From assembly GCF_008017455.1 (NCBI RefSeq), contig NZ_VRTY01000010.1:1-64000 (forward strand): a stretch of 64,000 nucleotides of DNA, in the 5' to 3' direction. Made by a program: the position numbers and the translations under genes. The notes under the pieces were generated by a model. The model made no database searches, was not told the origin of the DNA, and worked only from the letters and a program-made list of their open reading frames with translations. Positions 27,901 to 38,687 of this stretch are shown here, one piece after another (position 1 is the first letter of the stretch; each line of letters opens with the position of its first letter). The DNA is from Pontibacter qinzhouensis (GTDB lineage Bacteria; Bacteroidota; Bacteroidia; Cytophagales; Hymenobacteraceae).

Positions 27901-29278
27901 CGAAGGAGATTCTGTGAAAGTGGTGATGGGCCGTTCTGGTGAAGTTAAGATTGTTGATCCGACTACTGGAAAACTGTTCATCAGCAACCACGTGCCCTAT
28001 GGTTCATTTATAGTGGTGAACGATGGCCAGATGGTAGAGAAAGGTGATCAGATTTGTAGCTGGGATCCTTATAATGCTGTTATCCTTTCAGAGTTTGACG
28101 GTGTTATCACTTATGAGTCCATTATTGAAGGTATTACTTATCGTGAGGAATCAGATGAGCAGACAGGATATCGCGAAAAGGTAATTGTTGATACCAAAGA
28201 CAAAACCCAAAACCCTGCTATCATTGTTAATCCTGCAAACGGAGAGGCTAAAGGATACAACATACCGGTAGGCGCTCACTTAACAGTTGAAGACGGTGAG
28301 AAAATAAAAGCAGGTCAGATTCTTGTTAAAATTCCCCGTGCGATTGGTAAAACAAGAGACATCACTGGTGGTCTGCCTCGTGTGACGGAACTATTTGAAG
28401 CTCGTAATCCTTCTAACCCGGCTGTTGTTTCTGAGATAGACGGTGTGGTAACCTACGGAAGTGTGAAAAGAGGTAACCGTGAAATTTATATTGAATCGAA
28501 AGATGGTGTGAAGAAGAAGTACATGGTGCCTTTGTCGAAGCATATCCTGGTTCAGGATAATGACTTTATCCGTGCTGGTATGCCATTATCAGATGGTGCT
28601 ATTACTCCTAATGATATACTCAGTATTCAGGGACCAGGGGCTGTACAGGAATATCTTGTAAATGAGATTCAGGAAGTATACCGCTTGCAAGGGGTTAAGA
28701 TTAACGATAAGCACATTGAGGTCGTAGTACGCCAAATGATGCAGAAGGTGGTAGTATTGGAGGCTGGAGACACTAGCTTCCTGGAGCACCAAGTAGTGGA
28801 CAAAATTACATTCATGGAAGAAAATGATAGAATCATTGACATGAAAGTAGTTGAAGATGCTGGTGATTCTCCAAATCTTAAACCTGGCCAAATTGTTTCG
28901 GCCAGGAGACTACGTGATGAAAATTCCAGCTTGAAACGCAGGGATTTGAAACTGGTAACGGTAAGAGATGCTCAACCATCTGTATCTAGACCAACACTAC
29001 AAGGTATTACACAAGCGTCATTAGGTACACAAAGCTTTATTTCTGCAGCGTCTTTCCAGGAAACAACGAAGGTGCTTAGCGAAGCTGCCATTAAGGGAAA
29101 AGCAGATGAACTATTAGGTCTGAAAGAGAACGTAATAGTTGGACATCTGATACCAGCTGGTACAGGTCTGCGTGAATATCAAAGACTGATAGTTGGAAAT
29201 AATGACGAGTATGAATCATTAGTAGAATCAAAAAAGTCCGCCTCTCGCTCTAAACAGCAGGAACTACAAAATAGATAA
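24962..29278 (+). CDS. rpoC: DNA-directed RNA polymerase subunit beta-prime
   Basis: This is the 1438-residue catalytic subunit from the ATG at 24962 ([20 protein letters not shown]); an upstream start would add eight non-conserved residues. The N-terminal zinc site [20 protein letters not shown], the active-site Mg motif [12 protein letters not shown], the bridge/trigger region around [11 protein letters not shown] and the second zinc site ([13 protein letters not shown]) are visible. The coding sequence is uninterrupted. The downstream DUF3467 gene begins 11 bp after the stop. Confidence 0.99.
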   Translation: MAFAKNKKLTQDFSKVTISLASPESILERSNGEVTKPETINYRTYKPEMGGLFCERIFGPVKDWECHCGKYKRIRYKGIICDRCGVEVTEKKVRRERMGHIELVVPVAHIWYFKSLPNKIGYLLGLPTKKLDQIIYYERYVVIQPGILAEDGVNLLDFLTEDEYLDMIDKLPRENQILDNNDPNKFIAKMGAEALQMLLERTNLDDLSYELRHAAAHETSQQRKAEALKRLRVVEAFRDATTRIENRPEWMIIRMVPVIPPELRPLVPLDGGRFATSDLNDLYRRVIIRNNRLKRLIEIKAPEVILRNEKRMLQEAVDSLFDNSRKVNAVRAEGNRALKSLSDMLKGKQGRFRQNLLGKRVDYSGRSVIVVGPELKLHECGLPKNMAAELFKPFIIRKLIERGIVKTVKSAKKIVDRKDPVVWDILENVLKGHPVLLNRAPTLHRLGIQAFQPKLIEGKAIQLHPLVCTAFNADFDGDQMAVHVPLGPAAVLEASMLMLASHNILNPANGAPIAVPSQDMVLGLYYVSKGKRSTEHEKIAGEGMSFYSAEEVIIAINEGRLSKQAYIKVRTKVKDEKGELVTKSIETVAGRVIFNQFVPEEVGFVDELLTKKKLQQIISRVFKETGMARTAHFLDDIKTLGFQSAYKGGLSMGLGDIQIPAEKDKLVNQAKKEVDAVWANYSMGLITDNERYNQVIDIWTRINNQITETLMRRLENDDQGFNSIFMMMHSGARGSREQIRQLGGMRGLMAKPQKSLQGSVGEIIENPILSNFKEGLDVIEYFISTHGARKGLADTALKTADAGYLTRRLVDVSQDVIVNEEDCGTLRGLEVSALKDNEDIVESLSERILGRVTVHDVYDPITNDLIVESGSEVTEEVARAIENTAIETVEIRSVLTCESKRGICAKCYGRNLATGFMVQKGEAVGVIAAQSIGEPGTQLTLRTFHVGGTASNIAVDATIKAKFAGKIEFEDVRTIDTINNEGDSVKVVMGRSGEVKIVDPTTGKLFISNHVPYGSFIVVNDGQMVEKGDQICSWDPYNAVILSEFDGVITYESIIEGITYREESDEQTGYREKVIVDTKDKTQNPAIIVNPANGEAKGYNIPVGAHLTVEDGEKIKAGQILVKIPRAIGKTRDITGGLPRVTELFEARNPSNPAVVSEIDGVVTYGSVKRGNREIYIESKDGVKKKYMVPLSKHILVQDNDFIRAGMPLSDGAITPNDILSIQGPGAVQEYLVNEIQEVYRLQGVKINDKHIEVVVRQMMQKVVVLEAGDTSFLEHQVVDKITFMEENDRIIDMKVVEDAGDSPNLKPGQIVSARRLRDENSSLKRRDLKLVTVRDAQPSVSRPTLQGITQASLGTQSFISAASFQETTKVLSEAAIKGKADELLGLKENVIVGHLIPAGTGLREYQRLIVGNNDEYESLVESKKSASRSKQQELQNR

Positions 29279-29289
29279 GCAAGCAGCCA

Positions 29290-29607
29290 ATGGCAGAAGA
29301 AATTCAAAATCAGAACCAAATAAACATTGAGCTGACGGAAGAAATTGCGGAAGGCCAGTATGCAAATCTAGCCATGATCGCGCATTCGAGCAGTGAATTT
29401 GTGATTGATTTTATTAAGCTGATGCCTGGTTTGCCTAAAGCAAAAGTTAAATCAAGAATAATTATCACACCAGAGCATGCCAAAAGACTTTTGGCGGCTC
29501 TGGCAGATAATATTCAAAAATTTGAGGCGAGCTTTGGAGAGATAAAACAGGGAAATGATGCTCCGTCTTTCCCAATGAATTTTGGAGGAACCATAGGCGA
29601 GGCCTAA
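29290..29607 (+). CDS. DUF3467 family protein
   Basis: This 105-residue protein has the core GQYANLAMIAHSSSEFVIDFIKLMPGLPKAKVKSRIIITPEHAKRLLAAL split over two alpha/beta segments. That matches DUF3467, a family of unknown function. It follows rpoC by 11 bp and is clearly in the same transcript, while rpsL downstream has its own promoter. I recall this rpoC-adjacent position as recurrent in Bacteroidota. A role tied to RNA polymerase is inferred from position only. Confidence 0.85.
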   Translation: MAEEIQNQNQINIELTEEIAEGQYANLAMIAHSSSEFVIDFIKLMPGLPKAKVKSRIIITPEHAKRLLAALADNIQKFEASFGEIKQGNDAPSFPMNFGGTIGEA

Positions 29608-29632
29608 GGTGCTAAGAATTAATGAATTAAAA

Positions 29633-29664
29633 TTTGAATTTGCAATCAGAAATTAATACCTTTG
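29633..29664 (+). promoter_or_regulatory. Promoter of the rpsL-rpsG-fusA-rpsJ operon
   Basis: TTTG (29633-29636) and TACCTTTG (29657-29664) are 20 bp apart, matching TTTG-N19/20-TAnnTTTG. The rpsL ATG is 47 bp downstream of the -7 box. Confidence 0.75.
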
Positions 29665-29710
29665 CAAACCAAATTTTTGAGTAGAAAAATCGATAATTAA
29701 CAGATTGTAA

Positions 29711-30127
29711 ATGCCTACTATACAGCAATTAGTAAGAAAGGGAAGAGAGAAGTTAACATCAAAATCTAAATCTCCTGCCTTAGATTCATGTCCTCAAAGA
29801 CGTGGCGTATGTACTAGAGTATATACAACTACTCCTAAGAAGCCTAACTCCGCTATGCGTAAAGTAGCCAGGGTAAGACTTACAAACGGAAAGGAAGTAA
29901 ATGCTTACATACCCGGTGAAGGACACAACCTTCAGGAACACTCAATAGTGTTGATCAGAGGAGGTAGAGTTAAAGACCTTCCAGGTGTACGTTACCACAT
30001 TGTACGTGGCGCTCTGGACACTGCCGGTGTAAGCGGCCGTCTGCAAAGCCGTTCCAAGTATGGTGCTAAGAGACCTAAACCAGGTCAACCAGCTGCAGCA
30101 GCAGGTAAAGGTGGTAAGAAAAAATAA
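29711..30127 (+). CDS. rpsL: 30S ribosomal protein S12
   Basis: S12 sits at the decoding centre. The conserved loop regions [12 protein letters not shown] and [10 protein letters not shown] are present, with the streptomycin-relevant lysines in wild-type context. The 138 residues include a short C-terminal extension ([16 protein letters not shown]). It is the first gene of the str operon. Confidence 0.98.
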   Translation: MPTIQQLVRKGREKLTSKSKSPALDSCPQRRGVCTRVYTTTPKKPNSAMRKVARVRLTNGKEVNAYIPGEGHNLQEHSIVLIRGGRVKDLPGVRYHIVRGALDTAGVSGRLQSRSKYGAKRPKPGQPAAAAGKGGKKK

Positions 30128-30145
30128 TTAATAGTTTTTAATACA

Positions 30146-30613
30146 ATGAGAAAAGCAAAGCCTAAAAGTAGAGTTCTCCTTCCAGATCCAAAATATAAAG
30201 AGACCTTAATAACACGTTTCGTTAACTATTTAATGGAAGACGGGAAAAAAAGTGTTGCATATGGTATCTTCTATGATGCTGTAGATCTAGTAGAGCAAAG
30301 AACAAAAGAAAGCGGAGTTGAAACCTGGAAGAAAGCATTGAATAACATCATGCCGAGCGTTGAGGTTAAAAGCCGCAGAGTTGGAGGAGCTACATTCCAA
30401 GTGCCGACTGAGGTTCGTCCGGACCGCAGAGTATCTCTGGGTATTAAGTGGATGATTTCTTACTCTCGCAAAAGAGGTGAGAAGACCATGAAAGATAAGT
30501 TAGCAGGTGAAATCATTGCTGCTGCTAAAGGTGAAGGTGCTGCCGTTAAAAAGAAAGACGATACGCACAGAATGGCCGAGGCAAACAAAGCATTCTCACA
30601 CTTTAGATTCTAA
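30146..30613 (+). CDS. rpsG: 30S ribosomal protein S7
   Basis: S7 nucleates assembly of the 30S head. The 155-residue sequence has [38 protein letters not shown] and the C-terminal [15 protein letters not shown]. It lies 18 bp after rpsL and 3 bp before fusA. Confidence 0.98.
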   Translation: MRKAKPKSRVLLPDPKYKETLITRFVNYLMEDGKKSVAYGIFYDAVDLVEQRTKESGVETWKKALNNIMPSVEVKSRRVGGATFQVPTEVRPDRRVSLGIKWMISYSRKRGEKTMKDKLAGEIIAAAKGEGAAVKKKDDTHRMAEANKAFSHFRF

Positions 30614-30616
30614 TTA

Positions 30617-32719
30617 ATGGCAAGAGACTTAAAATATACAAGGAATATTGGTATAGCGGCTCACATTGATGCTGGTAAAACAACCACAACAGAGCGAATA
30701 CTATACTATACTGGTAAATCTCACAAGTTAGGGGAAGTTCACGAAGGTGGTGCCACAACAGACTGGATGGAGCAGGAGCAGGAGAGAGGTATTACTATTA
30801 CTTCTGCTGCCGTAACTGTTGCCTGGAACTATAGAGGAAATCCTTACCACATCAACATCATTGATACACCAGGACACGTGGACTTTACAGTAGAGGTAAA
30901 CCGTTCATTACGTGTACTTGATGGTCTTGTGTTCCTTTTCAGTGCGGTAGATGGGGTAGAGCCACAGTCAGAAACAAACTGGCGCCTTGCTGATAACTAT
31001 AAAGTAGCACGTATCGGTTTCGTTAACAAAATGGACCGATCTGGGGCTGACTTCTTAGCAGTGTGTAAGCAAGTGAAAGAAATGCTAGGTAGCAATGCGG
31101 TTGCACTTCAATTACCAATAGGTTCTGAAGATAACTTTAAAGGTGTTGTTGACCTGGTAAACTTTAGAGGCATTGTTTGGAATGAAGAAGATAAAGGAAT
31201 GACTTTTACTGAAGTTCCGATTCCAGATGATATGTTGGAAGAAGCAGAGGAATACAGAGAAAAGCTTCTTGAAGCGGTAGCTGAATATGATGAGTCTTTG
31301 ATGGAAAAATACTTCGAAGATCCTGCATCAATCACTGAGGATGAAATACTGGCAGCTCTTCGTGCTGCAACAATTGACCTGGCAATTGTTCCTATGCTTT
31401 GCGGTTCTTCATTCAAGAACAAGGGAGTCCAGACAATGCTTGATTATGTGATGGCTCTTTGTCCTTCGCCTTTAGACAAAGAAAGCATTAAAGGTATAGA
31501 TCCTGACACAGGTAATGAAATAGCTCGTAAGCCTAGTGTGACGGAGCCTTTCGCCGGCCTTGGATTTAAAATTGCGACAGACCCTTATGTAGGCCGTCTT
31601 TGTTTCGTGAGAGCTTACTCAGGTGTACTAGAGTCAGGGTCTTATGTATACAACACAAGGTCTAATAACAAGGAGCGTATTTCTCGTATCTTCCAAATGC
31701 ACGCTAATAAGCAGAACCAGATCGATAGGCTGGAAGCGGGAGATATTGGCGCTGTAGTAGGTTTTAAAGATATTAAGACAGGCGATACACTTTGCGATCA
31801 GAATGCGAAAATCGTTCTGGAATCAATGGAGTTCCCAGAGCCAGTTATCGGATATGCTATAGAGCCAAAAACTCAGGCTGACTCAGATAAAATGGGTATG
31901 GCAATCGCTAAATTGATTGAAGAAGATCCAACACTACAGGTGAATACTGATGAGGAAACTGGTCAGACAATCCTTAGAGGTATGGGCGAGCTTCACCTGG
32001 AGATCATTATCGACAGGATGAAGAGAGAGTTCAAAGTTGAACTGAACCAGGGTGCTCCTCAGGTAGCTTACAAAGAGACAATAACCAAGTCTGTTGAGCA
32101 TAGGGAAGTATTCAAGAAACAATCTGGTGGTCGCGGTAAATTCGCAGACATTGTATTTGAAATGGGACCGCGAGAAGATGGTAAGCAAGGTCTGGAGTTT
32201 GTGAATGCAATTGTTGGTGGTGTTATTCCGAAAGAATTCATTCCTGCTGTACAGAAAGGATTTGAGGAAGCCATGAAAAATGGTATTCTGGCAGGTTTCC
32301 CAATAGATTCTATGAAAGTTCGTTTATTCCACGGTTCTTTCCACGATGTAGACTCTGATGCTCTTTCTTTTGAATTAGCAGGTCGCCAAGGCTTTAAAGA
32401 GGCCGGTAAACAATGTGCGCCAAAACTTCTCGAACCAATTATGGCTGTTGATGTAGTTACTCCTGATGAATACACAGGTCCGGTAACTGGTGACTTAAAC
32501 AGAAGAAGAGGTCTGATGAAAGGTATGGATACGAAAGGAACTGCAACGGTAGTTAAAGCTGATGTTCCACTTTCAGAACTGTTCGGATATGTAACAGATT
32601 TAAGAACCATTACTTCAGGAAGAGCTACTGCATCACTTACTTTCTCTCATTATGAGCAAGTACCACAAAACCTGGCAGATGGGATCATTGCAAAATTAAA
32701 AGGAACTGCAGCTAAATAG
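30617..32719 (+). CDS. fusA: Translation elongation factor G
   Basis: This GTPase drives ribosomal translocation and works with RRF in recycling. It is 700 residues. GTPase motifs are [17 protein letters not shown] (G1), RGITITSA (switch I), DTPGHVDF (G3) and NKMDR (G4). The later domains include [20 protein letters not shown] and the domain IV/V region ([14 protein letters not shown]). No sign of a second, diverged EF-G is present in the window. Confidence 0.99.
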   Translation: MARDLKYTRNIGIAAHIDAGKTTTTERILYYTGKSHKLGEVHEGGATTDWMEQEQERGITITSAAVTVAWNYRGNPYHINIIDTPGHVDFTVEVNRSLRVLDGLVFLFSAVDGVEPQSETNWRLADNYKVARIGFVNKMDRSGADFLAVCKQVKEMLGSNAVALQLPIGSEDNFKGVVDLVNFRGIVWNEEDKGMTFTEVPIPDDMLEEAEEYREKLLEAVAEYDESLMEKYFEDPASITEDEILAALRAATIDLAIVPMLCGSSFKNKGVQTMLDYVMALCPSPLDKESIKGIDPDTGNEIARKPSVTEPFAGLGFKIATDPYVGRLCFVRAYSGVLESGSYVYNTRSNNKERISRIFQMHANKQNQIDRLEAGDIGAVVGFKDIKTGDTLCDQNAKIVLESMEFPEPVIGYAIEPKTQADSDKMGMAIAKLIEEDPTLQVNTDEETGQTILRGMGELHLEIIIDRMKREFKVELNQGAPQVAYKETITKSVEHREVFKKQSGGRGKFADIVFEMGPREDGKQGLEFVNAIVGGVIPKEFIPAVQKGFEEAMKNGILAGFPIDSMKVRLFHGSFHDVDSDALSFELAGRQGFKEAGKQCAPKLLEPIMAVDVVTPDEYTGPVTGDLNRRRGLMKGMDTKGTATVVKADVPLSELFGYVTDLRTITSGRATASLTFSHYEQVPQNLADGIIAKLKGTAAK

Positions 32720-32730
32720 TAGTAGAAATA

Positions 32731-33036
32731 ATGAATCAGAAAATTAGAATAAAACTTAAATCTTACGATCATAACCTGGTTGATAAATCTTCTGAGAAGA
32801 TTGTTAAAGCTGTTAAAGCTACAGGTGCTATTGTAAGCGGACCCATTCCACTTCCGACAGAGAAAGATAAGTTCACTGTTTTACGTTCACCACACGTGAA
32901 TAAGAAATCTCGTGAGCAGTTTCAACTTTGCACTTATAAAAGATTAGTAGATATTTACTCTACCAGCTCAAAAACAGTTGATGCCTTAATGAAATTAGAG
33001 CTTCCTAGCGGTGTTGATGTTGAAATTAAAGTTTGA
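32731..33036 (+). CDS. rpsJ: 30S ribosomal protein S10
   Basis: S10 is part of the 30S head and also the NusE partner in antitermination. It is 101 residues with [21 protein letters not shown] and [28 protein letters not shown]. Here it closes the str operon. A terminator and a new promoter separate it from rplC, so it is not the leading gene of the S10 cluster as in E. coli. Confidence 0.98.
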   Translation: MNQKIRIKLKSYDHNLVDKSSEKIVKAVKATGAIVSGPIPLPTEKDKFTVLRSPHVNKKSREQFQLCTYKRLVDIYSTSSKTVDALMKLELPSGVDVEIKV

Positions 33037-33054
33037 TAAGTAAAGCATCTGATT

Positions 33055-33089
33055 AAAAAGAGAACCGCGAAATCGGTTCTCTTTTTTTT
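33055..33089 (+). terminator. Intrinsic terminator after rpsJ
   Basis: AAAAAGAGAACCG (33055-33067) pairs with CGGTTCTCTTTTT (33074-33086) around CGAAAT, with T residues continuing to 33089. Confidence 0.9.
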
Positions 33090-33125
33090 AGTACCTAATT
33101 GATAATAAATATTTTAAGTAAAGGT

Positions 33126-33157
33126 TGCAAAGGAAAATAAAAATTCACTATCTTTGC
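33126..33157 (+). promoter_or_regulatory. Promoter of the rplC ribosomal protein cluster
   Basis: TTG (33126-33128) and TATCTTTG (33150-33157) are 21 bp apart. The -33 context GGTTGCAAA recurs at the rpsH promoter, and the TTTGCACTCC after it recurs at the tRNA-Trp promoter. rplC starts 59 bp downstream. Confidence 0.78.
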
Positions 33158-33216
33158 ACTCCCTTAGCGAAACTGAGGGGAACAAAATATCATTTCCATC
33201 TAAACAAAAAAGTCGA

Positions 33217-33834
33217 ATGCCTGGAATTATCGGTAAAAAAATCGGAATGACAAGCCTCTTCACTGCAGATGGTAAATACACGCCAGTAACGCTTATTCAA
33301 GCAGGCCCGTGTGTAGTTACTCAAGTGAAGACAGTAGAGACTGACGGCTATCAAGCTGTACAGTTAGGCTATGGCGAGAAGAAGCTGAAGAGAGTAACTA
33401 AAGCGGAAGCAGGTCATTTTAAGAAAGCTAACACAGCTCCAAAGAAAAAAGTAGCAGAATTTGACGCTGAAGGCATTTCATTAAGCCTTGGTGATCAAGT
33501 AGATGTTAATCTTTTCGTTGAAGGTGAATTTGTTGATGTTATTGGGACATCAAAAGGTAAAGGGTTTCAGGGCGTTGTGAAACGTCACAATTTTGCCGGT
33601 GTTGGCGGGCAGACTCACGGTCAGCACAACAGAGCAAGACACCCTGGTTCAATTGGAGCCTGTTCTTGGCCATCACGTGTGTTTAAAGGTATGCGTATGG
33701 CAGGTAGAATGGGTGGTAACAGGGTTACAATCCAAAACTTAACTGTGTTGCGAGTTATTGCAGATAAAAATCTGTTAGTTGTTAGTGGCTCTATACCAGG
33801 TGCCAAAAATTCTTACGTGTTAATTGAGAAATAA
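33217..33834 (+). CDS. rplC: 50S ribosomal protein L3
   Basis: L3 is an early 23S assembly protein that reaches the peptidyl transferase centre. The ATG at 33217 gives 205 residues ([20 protein letters not shown]); the upstream extension runs into the promoter and is rejected. The loop region [18 protein letters not shown] and [20 protein letters not shown] are conserved. It leads the S10-spc cluster; rplD starts one base after its stop. Confidence 0.98.
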   Translation: MPGIIGKKIGMTSLFTADGKYTPVTLIQAGPCVVTQVKTVETDGYQAVQLGYGEKKLKRVTKAEAGHFKKANTAPKKKVAEFDAEGISLSLGDQVDVNLFVEGEFVDVIGTSKGKGFQGVVKRHNFAGVGGQTHGQHNRARHPGSIGACSWPSRVFKGMRMAGRMGGNRVTIQNLTVLRVIADKNLLVVSGSIPGAKNSYVLIEK

Positions 33835-33835
33835 A

Positions 33836-34465
33836 ATGGAGCTTTCTGTATTGAATATCAAAGGTGAAGATACAGGTAGAAAGGTAACTCTTTCTGATGC
33901 TGTATTTGGTGTTGAGCCAAATCAGCATGCAATGTATCTTGACGTGAAGCAGTATCTGGCAAACCAGAGACAAGGGACACATAAAGCCAAAGAGCGAAAC
34001 GAAGTTGCTGGTTCTACCAAAAAGATTAAGAAACAAAAGGGTACGGGTGGAGCTCGTGCAGGTAGCATTAAAGCACCTCATTTTGTAGGTGGGGGTAGAG
34101 TATTCGGTCCGCGGCCAAGAAACTATTCTTTTAAACTTAATAAGAAGTTAAAGTCAGTTGCTCGTCTTTCTGCGCTGTCTCTTTTAGCACGTGATAATAA
34201 AGTAGCTTTAGTTGAGTCCTTTACTTTCGAAGCACCTAAAACTAAAGAACTTAGAGGTATCTTAAATAACCTACAGGCAACAGGTAAAACCCTTCTTGTA
34301 GCTTCTTCAATAGATGCTAACGTTCTGCTTTCAAGCAGAAATTTGCCTAAGTTTAAGATTTCATCTGTAAACAATATCAACACTTACGATTTGTTGAATA
34401 CAGAGAAACTTCTTCTGGTAGAAGATTCAGTAAATAATTTGGAAAACCTCTTTAGCGCAAAATAA
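33836..34465 (+). CDS. rplD: 50S ribosomal protein L4
   Basis: L4 lines the exit tunnel. The ATG at 33836 gives 209 residues. The tunnel loop region KKIKKQKGTGGARAGSIKAP and GGGRVFGPRPRNYS are typical. The stop shares one base with the rplW start (TAATG), so translation is coupled. Confidence 0.98.
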   Translation: MELSVLNIKGEDTGRKVTLSDAVFGVEPNQHAMYLDVKQYLANQRQGTHKAKERNEVAGSTKKIKKQKGTGGARAGSIKAPHFVGGGRVFGPRPRNYSFKLNKKLKSVARLSALSLLARDNKVALVESFTFEAPKTKELRGILNNLQATGKTLLVASSIDANVLLSSRNLPKFKISSVNNINTYDLLNTEKLLLVEDSVNNLENLFSAK

Positions 34466-34752
34466 TGAACGTTCTTAAAAGACCGCTTGTAACAGAAAAA
34501 TACGCTGCCATGAACGAGGTTGGTAAATATGCTTTTGAAGTGGTGAAAACTGCTAATAAAGTTGAGATCAAGAAGGCAGTAGAAAAGCTTTATGGTGTTA
34601 CTGTAGAAAAGGTAGCTACTATGAAAACGCTTGGGAAGTTAAAAACAAAGCACACAAAATCTGGTGCTGTAACTGGCCGAACGGCTTCTATAAAAAAAGC
34701 AATCGTGACCGTGAAAGAAGGTGATATCATTGACTTTTACAGCGGCATATAA
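34465..34752 (+). CDS. rplW: 50S ribosomal protein L23
   Basis: L23 sits at the exit port and docks trigger factor and SRP. The 95-residue protein has VLKRPLVTEKYAAMNE, KVEIKKAVEKLYGV and the loop KTKHTKSGAVTGR. It overlaps rplD by one base and lies 12 bp before rplB. Confidence 0.97.
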   Translation: MNVLKRPLVTEKYAAMNEVGKYAFEVVKTANKVEIKKAVEKLYGVTVEKVATMKTLGKLKTKHTKSGAVTGRTASIKKAIVTVKEGDIIDFYSGI

Positions 34753-34764
34753 TTTAAAAACACA

Positions 34765-35592
34765 ATGGCTTTAAAAAAATTAAGACCGACAACACCAGGT
34801 CAAAGGTTTAGAGTAGCCCCAGCGTTTGATGAAATCACAACAGCTACTCCAGAGAAATCTTTGTTGGCACCTATTAAAAAATCTGGTGGACGAAATAATT
34901 CTGGTAGAATGACAATGCGCTACCTTGGTGGTGGCCATAAGCAGAAGTACAGAATAATCGACTTCAAGAGAACGAAACATGGCGTTCCAGCTACAGTAAA
35001 AACAGTAGAGTACGATCCAAATAGAACTGCTCGCATTGCTCTTTTGCATTATGCGGATGGTGAGAAAAGTTATATCATTGCTCCTGCGGGCATACAAGTA
35101 GGTACCACTGTTATTTCTGGATCAGGTATTGCTCCAGAAGTAGGTAACTGCCTTCCTTTATCTGAGATTCCTCTAGGTACAATCATTCACAATATTGAGC
35201 TTCAGCCAGGTAATGGTGCTGTTCTAGCTAGAAGTGCGGGTTCTTATGCTCAGTTAGTAGCTAGAGAAGGTCGCTATGCTACTATTAAACTTCCTTCTGG
35301 TGAATTACGCATGGTATTAGTCACGTGCCAGGCTACTGTAGGTACTGTGTCAAACTCTGATCACATGAATGTGAACTTAGGTAAGGCAGGCCGTAACAGA
35401 TGGTTAGGTAAGCGTCCGAGAGTACGTGGTGTTGCTATGAACCCAGTAGATCACCCTATGGGTGGTGGTGAAGGTAAGTCTTCTGGTGGTCATCCGCGTT
35501 CACGTAAAGGCTTATACGCAAAAGGTTTGAAAACAAGAAAGCCTAAGAAGTATTCAGAACAGTTTATAGTTAGTAGAGGAAAGAAAAAATAA
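34765..35592 (+). CDS. rplB: 50S ribosomal protein L2
   Basis: L2 supports subunit joining and peptidyl transferase structure. It is 275 residues with [20 protein letters not shown] and the RNA-contact segment [22 protein letters not shown], which contains the functionally important His. rpsS begins at the very next base. Confidence 0.99.
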   Translation: MALKKLRPTTPGQRFRVAPAFDEITTATPEKSLLAPIKKSGGRNNSGRMTMRYLGGGHKQKYRIIDFKRTKHGVPATVKTVEYDPNRTARIALLHYADGEKSYIIAPAGIQVGTTVISGSGIAPEVGNCLPLSEIPLGTIIHNIELQPGNGAVLARSAGSYAQLVAREGRYATIKLPSGELRMVLVTCQATVGTVSNSDHMNVNLGKAGRNRWLGKRPRVRGVAMNPVDHPMGGGEGKSSGGHPRSRKGLYAKGLKTRKPKKYSEQFIVSRGKKK

Positions 35593-35871
35593 ATGGCTAG
35601 ATCATTAAAAAAAGGGCCTTATATTGACTTTAGGCTTGAGAAAAAAGTTGAAGTGTTGAACGAGTCTGGCAAAAAGTCAGTTATTAAAACCTGGTCAAGA
35701 AGATCAATGATCTCTCCGGATTTTGTAGGTCACACTTTCGCAGTACATAACGGAAATAAATTTATACCGGTTTATGTAACTGAAAACATGGTAGGACATA
35801 AATTAGGTGAATTCGCCCCTACCAGGAACTTTAGAGGTCACGTTGCTAAAAAAGATAAAGGCAGGAGATAA
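35593..35871 (+). CDS. rpsS: 30S ribosomal protein S19
   Basis: S19 is in the 30S head near the A site. It is 92 residues: [42 protein letters not shown] and [12 protein letters not shown] are family blocks. Its final codons contain AGGAG, which lies 8 bp before the rplV start and might act as a Shine-Dalgarno by chance. Confidence 0.98.
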   Translation: MARSLKKGPYIDFRLEKKVEVLNESGKKSVIKTWSRRSMISPDFVGHTFAVHNGNKFIPVYVTENMVGHKLGEFAPTRNFRGHVAKKDKGRR

Positions 35872-35873
35872 TA

Positions 35874-36266
35874 ATGGAAGCAGTAGCAAAATTAAATAAT
35901 GTGCCTACTTCTCCTCGCAAAATGAGATTAGTGGCAGGTTTGATACGTGGTAAGAGCGTATCTAAAGCACTTGGATTACTTAAATTTGAACCCAATTCTG
36001 GTGCAGAAAGAGTTGAAAAACTTTTATTGTCAGCTTTATCTAACTGGCAGTTGAAAAATGAAGATGTTCGTGTTGAAGATGCAAATCTTTATGTAAAAGA
36101 GATCTTTGTTAATGAAGGTAAAATGCTGAAGCGTCTGCGTCCCGCGCCTCAAGGCCGTGGTCACAGAATCAGAAAAAGGTCAAATCATGTGACAGTTATC
36201 ATCGACAGCTTAACAGATGAGCAACTGGAGCAGCAGTCAAAGAAATCTAAAAAAGCCACTAAGTAA
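35874..36266 (+). CDS. rplV: 50S ribosomal protein L22
   Basis: L22 extends a beta hairpin into the exit tunnel. The 130-residue sequence has [20 protein letters not shown] and the tunnel loop [23 protein letters not shown]. The C-terminus ends in a basic tail (KKSKKATK). It lies between rpsS and rpsC with gaps of 2 and 5 bp. Confidence 0.98.
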   Translation: MEAVAKLNNVPTSPRKMRLVAGLIRGKSVSKALGLLKFEPNSGAERVEKLLLSALSNWQLKNEDVRVEDANLYVKEIFVNEGKMLKRLRPAPQGRGHRIRKRSNHVTVIIDSLTDEQLEQQSKKSKKATK

Positions 36267-36271
36267 GAATT

Positions 36272-37045
36272 ATGGGACAGAAAGTAAATCCTATCGGTTT
36301 TCGACTCGGAGTTATCAAAGGTTGGGATTCAAACTGGTATGGCGGTAAAGATTTCGCTGAGAAACTAGTTGAAGACGAGAAAATCAGAAAGTATATTTTA
36401 GCACGTATCCCTAAAGGAGGTATCTCTAAAATCATTATTGAAAGAACGCTTAAGCGTATTACCATCACTATTAATACGGCTCGTCCTGGTGTCGTTATTG
36501 GTAAAGGAGGTCAGGAAGTAGATAAAATCAAGGAAGAACTTAAGAAGCTTACAAACAAAGATGTTCAAATTAACATTTTTGAAATTAAGCGTCCTGAGTT
36601 AGATGCGAAATTAGTTGGAGAGTCTATAGCTCAACAATTACAAGCGCGTATTTCTTTCCGTCGTGCTATGAAGCAGGCAATAGCCTCTGCTCTTCGTGTA
36701 GGCGCTGAAGGTATCAAAGTTCAGGTTTCAGGCCGCTTAGGTGGTGCTGAAATGGCAAGAACCGAACACTACAAAGAAGGAAGGACTCCACTTCATACAC
36801 TTCGTGCTGATATTGATTATGCTCTTTCTGAAGCGCAGACTGTTTACGGAAAACTTGGGATCAAAGTATGGATCTTTAGAGGTGAAGTTTACGGTAAGAA
36901 AGACCTAACACCAAACGCTGGAATTGAGAGCAAAGGTGGGCCTAGCGCACCAGGTAATGAACGTGGTGGTGACCGCCGTGGTGGTAACCGCAACAAGAAA
37001 GAGGGTGCTGGCGCTCCTAAGCGTAATAATAAGCGTCGTCAATAA
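36272..37045 (+). CDS. rpsC: 30S ribosomal protein S3
   Basis: S3 guards the mRNA entry site. The KH domain has [18 protein letters not shown], and the C-terminal domain has [40 protein letters not shown] in broken blocks. After about residue 215 there is a low-complexity Gly/Arg/Lys-rich tail of some 40 residues, longer than in E. coli. It is 257 residues in all. Confidence 0.98.
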   Translation: MGQKVNPIGFRLGVIKGWDSNWYGGKDFAEKLVEDEKIRKYILARIPKGGISKIIIERTLKRITITINTARPGVVIGKGGQEVDKIKEELKKLTNKDVQINIFEIKRPELDAKLVGESIAQQLQARISFRRAMKQAIASALRVGAEGIKVQVSGRLGGAEMARTEHYKEGRTPLHTLRADIDYALSEAQTVYGKLGIKVWIFRGEVYGKKDLTPNAGIESKGGPSAPGNERGGDRRGGNRNKKEGAGAPKRNNKRRQ

Positions 37046-37074
37046 TTGATTGCTAACATTAATTAAGTACAGAG

Positions 37075-37497
37075 ATGTTACAGCCTAAAAGGACTAAATA
37101 TAGAAAAATGCATAAAGGCCGCGTGAATGGTCTGGCTCATAGAGGCAGTACTATTTCATTTGGTTCCTTTGCAATCAAATCACTTGAAGCTTCCTGGATA
37201 ACAAGTCGTCAGATTGAGTCTGCGCGTATTGCTATGACCAGAGCTATGAAACGAGAAGGCCAGGTTTGGATTAGAATTTTTCCTGATAAGCCTATTACCA
37301 AGAAGCCTGCTGAAGTTCGTATGGGTAAAGGTAAAGGTTCCCCTGAGTATTGGGTAGCAGTTGTTAAACCTGGAACTATCATGTTCGAATCTGACGGAGT
37401 TTCATTAGAAGTAGCGAAAGAGTCTTTAAGACTTGCTGCACAGAAGCTTCCGGTAAAAACAAAATTTGTAGTACGTAGAGATTACGTTGAGAAATAG
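37075..37497 (+). CDS. rplP: 50S ribosomal protein L16
   Basis: L16 helps organise the A-site tRNA position. The 140 residues include [19 protein letters not shown], the central [23 protein letters not shown] and [19 protein letters not shown]. It lies 2 bp before rpmC. Confidence 0.98.
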   Translation: MLQPKRTKYRKMHKGRVNGLAHRGSTISFGSFAIKSLEASWITSRQIESARIAMTRAMKREGQVWIRIFPDKPITKKPAEVRMGKGKGSPEYWVAVVKPGTIMFESDGVSLEVAKESLRLAAQKLPVKTKFVVRRDYVEK

Positions 37498-37499
37498 TT

Positions 37500-37700
37500 A
37501 TGAAAAATTCAGAGATAAAGGCTTTATCTTTAGACGAGCTAAAAGAGAAGCTAAGCGCTGAGAGCTCTAATATGCAAAACCTGCGTTTTGCACATGCCAT
37601 ATCTCCACTGGAGAACCCAATGAGAATACGTGAGACTAAGCGTGTAATTGCCAGACTGAATACAGAGATTCGTCGTCGTGAATTAGAAGCTAAATCTTAA
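37500..37700 (+). CDS. rpmC: 50S ribosomal protein L29
   Basis: L29 is a small two-helix protein at the tunnel exit. The 66 residues (MKNSEIKALSLDELKEKL; LRFAHAISPLENPMRIRETKR) fit the family. It lies 14 bp before rpsQ. Confidence 0.96.
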   Translation: MKNSEIKALSLDELKEKLSAESSNMQNLRFAHAISPLENPMRIRETKRVIARLNTEIRRRELEAKS

Positions 37701-37714
37701 TTACTTAAAAGATC

Positions 37715-37972
37715 ATGGAAGAGAGAAATCTTAGAAAAGAAAGAAGTGGTAAGGTTGTTAGCAACAAGATGGACAAATCTATCACTGTACTTGTGGAAAG
37801 CAAAATGAAACATCCGATGTACGGAAAATTCGTTAACAAATCCACAAAATTCATGGCGCACGATGAAAAAAATGAATGCAACATTGGAGACACTGTTCGT
37901 ATTCAGGAAACTCGTCCGCTTAGCAAGAACAAAAACTGGCGTTTAGTTGAAATAATAGAAAGGGCGAAATAA
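37715..37972 (+). CDS. rpsQ: 30S ribosomal protein S17
   Basis: S17 is a primary 16S-binding protein with an OB fold. The 85 residues have [41 protein letters not shown] and [19 protein letters not shown]. The start is in line with rpmC; rplN follows after one base. Confidence 0.97.
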   Translation: MEERNLRKERSGKVVSNKMDKSITVLVESKMKHPMYGKFVNKSTKFMAHDEKNECNIGDTVRIQETRPLSKNKNWRLVEIIERAK

Positions 37973-37973
37973 A

Positions 37974-38342
37974 ATGATACAACAGGAATCAAGATTAACT
38001 GTGGCTGACAATAGCGGCGCAAAAGAGGTTCTGTGCATTCGTGTGTTAGGTGGTACTGGTAAAAAGTATGCCTCTATCGGAGATAGAATAGTTGTAACTG
38101 TTAAATCAGCTCTTTCTTCTGGTAACGTAAAAAAAGGAACTGTTTCTAAGGCAGTTATTGTAAGAACAAAGAAAGAAGTCAGGAGAAAAGACGGGTCTTA
38201 TATCCGTTTTGATGATAACGCAGCCGTATTACTTAATGCGAACAATGAACCACGTGGTACGCGGATTTTCGGACCGGTTGCTCGTGAACTGCGTGAAAAA
38301 CAGTTTATGAAAATTGTTTCGTTGGCACCTGAAGTTCTTTAA
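37974..38342 (+). CDS. rplN: 50S ribosomal protein L14
   Basis: L14 forms intersubunit bridges. The 122-residue sequence opens [20 protein letters not shown] and contains [19 protein letters not shown] and [15 protein letters not shown]. It starts the block equivalent to the spc operon. Confidence 0.98.
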   Translation: MIQQESRLTVADNSGAKEVLCIRVLGGTGKKYASIGDRIVVTVKSALSSGNVKKGTVSKAVIVRTKKEVRRKDGSYIRFDDNAAVLLNANNEPRGTRIFGPVARELREKQFMKIVSLAPEVL

Positions 38343-38362
38343 TCCCTAATTCAGAATTAATA

Positions 38363-38686
38363 ATGAATAAGAATAAACTTCATGTAAAAACTGGCGATAC
38401 AGTTAAAGTAATTGCTGGTGACGAGCGTGGCAAAACAGGCCGCATTGTTTCTGTAAATATTGAGAAGCAAAAAGTAGTAATTGAGGGTTTAAACTTAGTT
38501 ACTAAACACACTAAACCTAGTGCTAAAAATCCACAAGGTGGTATTTCAAAGGTAGAAGCTCCCATTCATGTGAGCAACGTTGCAATTGTGGATCCTAAAT
38601 CGGGTGAAATAACAAAAACTGCCAGAAGAACAAATAGCGAAGGTAAAACAGAGCGTTATTCTAAAAAGACAGGAGAAGTAATTTAA
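38363..38686 (+). CDS. rplX: 50S ribosomal protein L24
   Basis: L24 is an assembly initiator with a KOW motif. It is 107 residues: [19 protein letters not shown] is the KOW segment and [19 protein letters not shown] the RNA-binding loop. rplE follows after one base. Confidence 0.97.
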   Translation: MNKNKLHVKTGDTVKVIAGDERGKTGRIVSVNIEKQKVVIEGLNLVTKHTKPSAKNPQGGISKVEAPIHVSNVAIVDPKSGEITKTARRTNSEGKTERYSKKTGEVI

Positions 38687-38687
38687 T

